NCBI GenBank assembly: GCA_947475475.1
Contig: CANJOG010000054.1
Span: 1-8,814 of the forward strand
DNA length: 8,814 bases
Origin: Acetobacteraceae bacterium
GTDB lineage: Bacteria; Pseudomonadota; Alphaproteobacteria; Acetobacterales; Acetobacteraceae
Direction: 5' to 3'
Position 1 is the stretch's first letter. Each line of letters opens with the position of its first letter. Below the pieces are notes generated by a model, which made no database searches, was not told the origin of the DNA, and saw only the letters and a program-made list of their open reading frames with translations. Positions 6,445 to 8,814 of this stretch are shown piece after piece. The position numbers were made by a program, and so were the translations under genes.

Positions 6445-7461
6445 ATGTTCAAGCCCATTCTGCGAGCGCTCGCCGGCGCGGCACTTCTGTCCAGCGCACT
6501 TGCCGCCGCCGCCCAGGCCGAAACCGACCTGAAATTCGCGCTGGACTGGAAGTTCGAAGGCCCTGCAGCGCCTTATTTCGTCGCCATCGACAAAGGCTAC
6601 TACAAGGCAGAAGGCCTGAACGTCACAGTCGATACCGGCCCCGGCTCGGTCGCCGGCATCGGCCGCGTCGCCGCCGGCACCTATCCGCTCGGCTTCTTCG
6701 ACATCAACTCGCTCTTCAAGTTCCGCGACCAGAACCCGGACAAGGCGGTGAAGGCCGTGTTGATGGTCTATGATCGCCCGCCATTCTCCATCGTCAGCCT
6801 CGCCAAATCCGGCATCGCCACCCCAAAGGATCTCGAAGGCAAGCTGCTCGGCGCCCCTGCCGCCGATGGCGCGTTCGCCCAATGGAAGGCTTTCGTGCAG
6901 GCCAACGGAATCGACGCATCCAAAGTCCGCGTCGAGAATATCGGCTTCCCGGTGCGCGAGCCGATGCTCGCCGACGGCAAGGTCGATGCCATCACCGGCT
7001 TCTCCTTCTCCTCCTATTTCAACCTGCTGCAGAAAGGCGTGGCGCCGAAAGACATCAAGGTCATGCTGATGACCGATTATGGCCTCTCGCTCTACGGCAA
7101 CGCGGTGATGGTCAATCCCGATTACGCCAAGGCCAATCCCAAGGTTGTGGCCGGCTTCGTGCGCGCCACCATCAAGGGAATCCAGGACACCATCGCCGGT
7201 CCCGCCAGCGCCATCAAATCCGTCATGAAGCGCAACGAGACCGGCGACGAGAAGATCGAGCTCGAGCGTCTGATAATGTCTATCCGCGACAATATTGCCA
7301 CCCCCTGGACGAAGGCGAATGGTCTCGGCGACGTCGATACCGACCGCCTGACCAAATCCATCGAACAGGTCGGCATCACCTACGACTTCAAGGCCAAGCC
7401 GACTGCCGCCGATATCTTTACCAGCGAATATCTGCCGCCTGCTTCCGAACGCAAGTTCTGA
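6445..7461 (+). CDS. ABC transporter periplasmic substrate-binding protein, NMT1/SsuA/ThiY type
   Basis: This 338-residue exported binding protein captures the substrate for the importer encoded by the next two genes. An N-terminal signal peptide is clear: MFKPILR, a hydrophobic Ala/Leu core at 8-22, and an AQA cleavage site at 23-25 before ETDLKF. There is no lipobox cysteine, so it should be soluble in the periplasm. The mature part reads as the NMT1/THI5-like fold, with KFALDWKFEGPAAPYFVAIDKGYYKAEGL near the start, then VTVDTGPGSVAGIGRVAAG and SLAKSGIATPKDLEGKLLGAP. This group carries sulfonates, taurine, thiamine precursors and related small organics, so the family does not tell the substrate. 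The adjacent purine operon suggests a purine or ureide. The ATG at 6445 was chosen because it begins the signal peptide and has GAAGGA at 6433-6438. The longer frame from 6244 overlaps uraH. Confidence 0.92.
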   Translation: MFKPILRALAGAALLSSALAAAAQAETDLKFALDWKFEGPAAPYFVAIDKGYYKAEGLNVTVDTGPGSVAGIGRVAAGTYPLGFFDINSLFKFRDQNPDKAVKAVLMVYDRPPFSIVSLAKSGIATPKDLEGKLLGAPAADGAFAQWKAFVQANGIDASKVRVENIGFPVREPMLADGKVDAITGFSFSSYFNLLQKGVAPKDIKVMLMTDYGLSLYGNAVMVNPDYAKANPKVVAGFVRATIKGIQDTIAGPASAIKSVMKRNETGDEKIELERLIMSIRDNIATPWTKANGLGDVDTDRLTKSIEQVGITYDFKAKPTAADIFTSEYLPPASERKF

Positions 7462-7470
7462 TACCAGGCC

Positions 7471-7475
7471 AGGAG
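7471..7475 (+). promoter_or_regulatory. Shine-Dalgarno that fixes a GTG start
   Basis: AGGAG in the 21-base gap after the binding-protein stop lies 7 bases before the GTG at 7483. The only nearby alternative ATG is well inside the Walker A region, so this site supports the GTG start of the ATPase gene. Confidence 0.8.
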
Positions 7476-7482
7476 AAGAGAC

Positions 7483-8271
7483 GTGGTTGCCTTCGTCGAT
7501 ATCGACCGCGTCACCCTGACCTATAAGGGCGGCAATGGCGGCGTGCTGGCCTTGCGTGACACGACGCTCAGTGTCGGCAAGGGAGAATTCGCCGCCGTCG
7601 TCGGCCCTTCCGGCTGCGGCAAATCCTCACTGATGAAATTGGTGACTGGTCTTCGGCCACCAAATGAAGGCAGCGTCTCAGTGGCTGGTTCGCCGGTGGA
7701 CGGGCCGGTCAGCATGGCGGGGATGGCCTTCCAGAATCCCAACATGCTCCCCTGGCGCACCGTGCTGAACAACGTGATGCTGCCGCTCGAAATCGTCGAA
7801 CCGCATCGCAGCCGCTTTCGTGCCCATAAGGCGGAATACCGTGCCCAGGCCGAGGCTCTGCTTGAAACCGTCGGCCTCGGCGGCTTCGGCGCCCGCTTTC
7901 CCTGGGAACTCTCGGGCGGCATGCAGCAGCGCGTCTCGCTCTGCCGTGCCCTGATCCATCAGCCCGACCTGCTGATGCTCGATGAACCGTTCGGCGCACT
8001 CGATGCCTTCACGCGTGAGGAACTCTGGTGCGTTCTGCGCGATCTCTGGCAAAGGATCGGCTTCACCGTCATTCTCGTCACCCATGATCTGCGCGAGGCC
8101 GCCTTCCTCGCCGACACGGTCTTCGTGATGAGCGCCCGCCCCGGCCGCATTGTCAGCACCCACCACATCGACCTGCCCCGTCCGCGCGATATTTCAGTGA
8201 CCTTCACCCCCGAATTCACCAGCATCGTTCACGAGCTGCGCGAGAAGATCGCCGAAGTGAGGAAAGCATGA
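7483..8271 (+). CDS. ABC transporter ATP-binding protein, SsuB/TauB-like
   Basis: This 262-residue cytoplasmic ATPase powers the importer. All nucleotide-binding motifs are present and in order: Walker A GPSGCGKSS (41-49), Q-loop Gln84 in MAFQNPNMLPWRT, signature LSGGMQQR (143-150), Walker B LLMLDE (163-168) followed by the D-loop GALD, and H-loop His201 in LVTHDLREA. The QNPNMLPWRTVLNNV segment and the C-terminal MSARPGRIV stretch are typical of nitrate/sulfonate/taurine-type importers (NrtD/SsuB/TauB class). Length is usual for the class. Translation starts at GTG with a good Shine-Dalgarno, 21 bases after the binding-protein gene, and the stop overlaps the permease start. No sign of damage. 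Confidence 0.95.
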   Translation: MVAFVDIDRVTLTYKGGNGGVLALRDTTLSVGKGEFAAVVGPSGCGKSSLMKLVTGLRPPNEGSVSVAGSPVDGPVSMAGMAFQNPNMLPWRTVLNNVMLPLEIVEPHRSRFRAHKAEYRAQAEALLETVGLGGFGARFPWELSGGMQQRVSLCRALIHQPDLLMLDEPFGALDAFTREELWCVLRDLWQRIGFTVILVTHDLREAAFLADTVFVMSARPGRIVSTHHIDLPRPRDISVTFTPEFTSIVHELREKIAEVRKA

Positions 8272-8814
8272 ACGCGACGCTGGAGCGGCTTTCGCCCGTC
8301 CTGTTCACCATCGCGATTTTCGTGATCTGGGAACTGGCTTGCCGTATCTTCTCGATCGACACCTTCATCCTGCCCAAGCCCACGACCATTTTCGCCGCCA
8401 TGGTGCAGTATGGCAAGCCGCTCTTCCGTCACGCCATCGTGACACTCTGGACAACAGCCGCCGGTTTCGCCCTGGCAGTGCTCTTCGGCCTCATCCTCGG
8501 CCTGATCGTCGGCTGGTCGCGCACCATCTATCGCGGTCTCTACCCAGTCATGATCGGATTCAATTCGGTGCCCAAGGTCGCTGTTGTGCCGATCCTGGTC
8601 ATCTGGTTCGGCATTGGCGAAGTCCCCGCCATTCTCACAGCCTTCCTGATTTCCTTCTTCCCCATCGTCGTCAATGTCGCCACTGGCCTGGCCAGCATGG
8701 AACCCGAACTGGAAGACGTGCTGCGCGCACTCGGTGCCCGCAAACTCGACATCATGCTCAAAGTGGGCATCCCGCGCACCCAGCCCTATCTGTTCGGCTC
8801 GCTGAAAGTGGCTA
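8268..8814 (+). CDS. ABC transporter permease, SsuC/TauC-like (3' truncated by window)
   Basis: This is the inner-membrane permease of the importer; 182 codons are visible and the window ends before the stop. The family usually has about 250-270 residues, so roughly 70-90 are missing. Hydrophobic segments are seen at about 10-29, 57-83, 92-114 and 118-140. The EAA-type loop that contacts the ATPase follows at about 149-169 (LEDVLRALGARKLDIMLKVGIP), with the usual Gly (156) and the Ile-Pro that replaces Leu-Pro. The PKPTTIFAAM segment near residue 36 and NSVPKVAVVPILVIWFGIGE are characteristic of the nitrate/sulfonate/taurine permease group (BPD_transp_1). The ATG at 8268 overlaps the ATPase stop as ATGA and has GAGG at 8259-8262. 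Confidence 0.93.
   Translation, partial: MNATLERLSPVLFTIAIFVIWELACRIFSIDTFILPKPTTIFAAMVQYGKPLFRHAIVTLWTTAAGFALAVLFGLILGLIVGWSRTIYRGLYPVMIGFNSVPKVAVVPILVIWFGIGEVPAILTAFLISFFPIVVNVATGLASMEPELEDVLRALGARKLDIMLKVGIPRTQPYLFGSLKVA

Overview
The window is a compact, high-GC, all-plus-strand block of purine catabolism genes. Composition, tightly overlapping genes and protein types suggest an alphaproteobacterium (Rhizobiales or Rhodospirillales-like). That placement is inferred from style, not from any marker gene. Every base from 1 to 6274 and from 6445 to the end lies in genes or in gaps of about 20 bases or less. The only real intergenic space is 6275-6444. I see no RNA genes, mobile elements, CRISPR arrays or phage genes.

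Region 1 (1-6274) is one apparent operon for xanthine-to-ureidoglycine degradation. It holds, in order: the C-terminal part of the xanthine dehydrogenase molybdopterin subunit; an allantoate amidohydrolase-type M20 enzyme; a second, unusual M20 hydrolase; the polysaccharide-deacetylase-type allantoinase PuuE; the membrane-bound cytochrome c urate oxidase PuuD; and a single protein fusing OHCU decarboxylase (UraD) to 5-hydroxyisourate hydrolase (UraH). Four of the five junctions are 4-base ATGA/TTGA stop-start overlaps and the fifth is a 10-base gap. The enzymes chain as xanthine -> urate (Xdh) -> 5-hydroxyisourate (PuuD) -> OHCU (UraH domain) -> S-allantoin (UraD domain) -> allantoate (PuuE) -> ureidoglycine, CO2 and ammonia (AllC).

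Region 2 (6275-6444) is a 170-base regulatory gap. It contains an essentially consensus sigma-54 (-24/-12) promoter, GG-N10-GC, at 6364-6379, and a perfect 6-bp hairpin in the predicted leader just before the ribosome binding site.

Region 3 (6445-8814) is an ABC importer of the NMT1/SsuABC/TauABC type: a periplasmic binding protein, an ATPase and a permease cut by the window end. The adjacent catabolic operon suggests it imports a purine or ureide such as urate, allantoin or xanthine. The sigma-54 promoter suggests induction under nitrogen limitation.

The points most worth a second look are the sigma-54 promoter on the transporter, the second M20 hydrolase in which two expected metal-ligand positions are non-ligating residues, and the UraD-UraH fusion working beside a respiratory-chain-linked urate oxidase.
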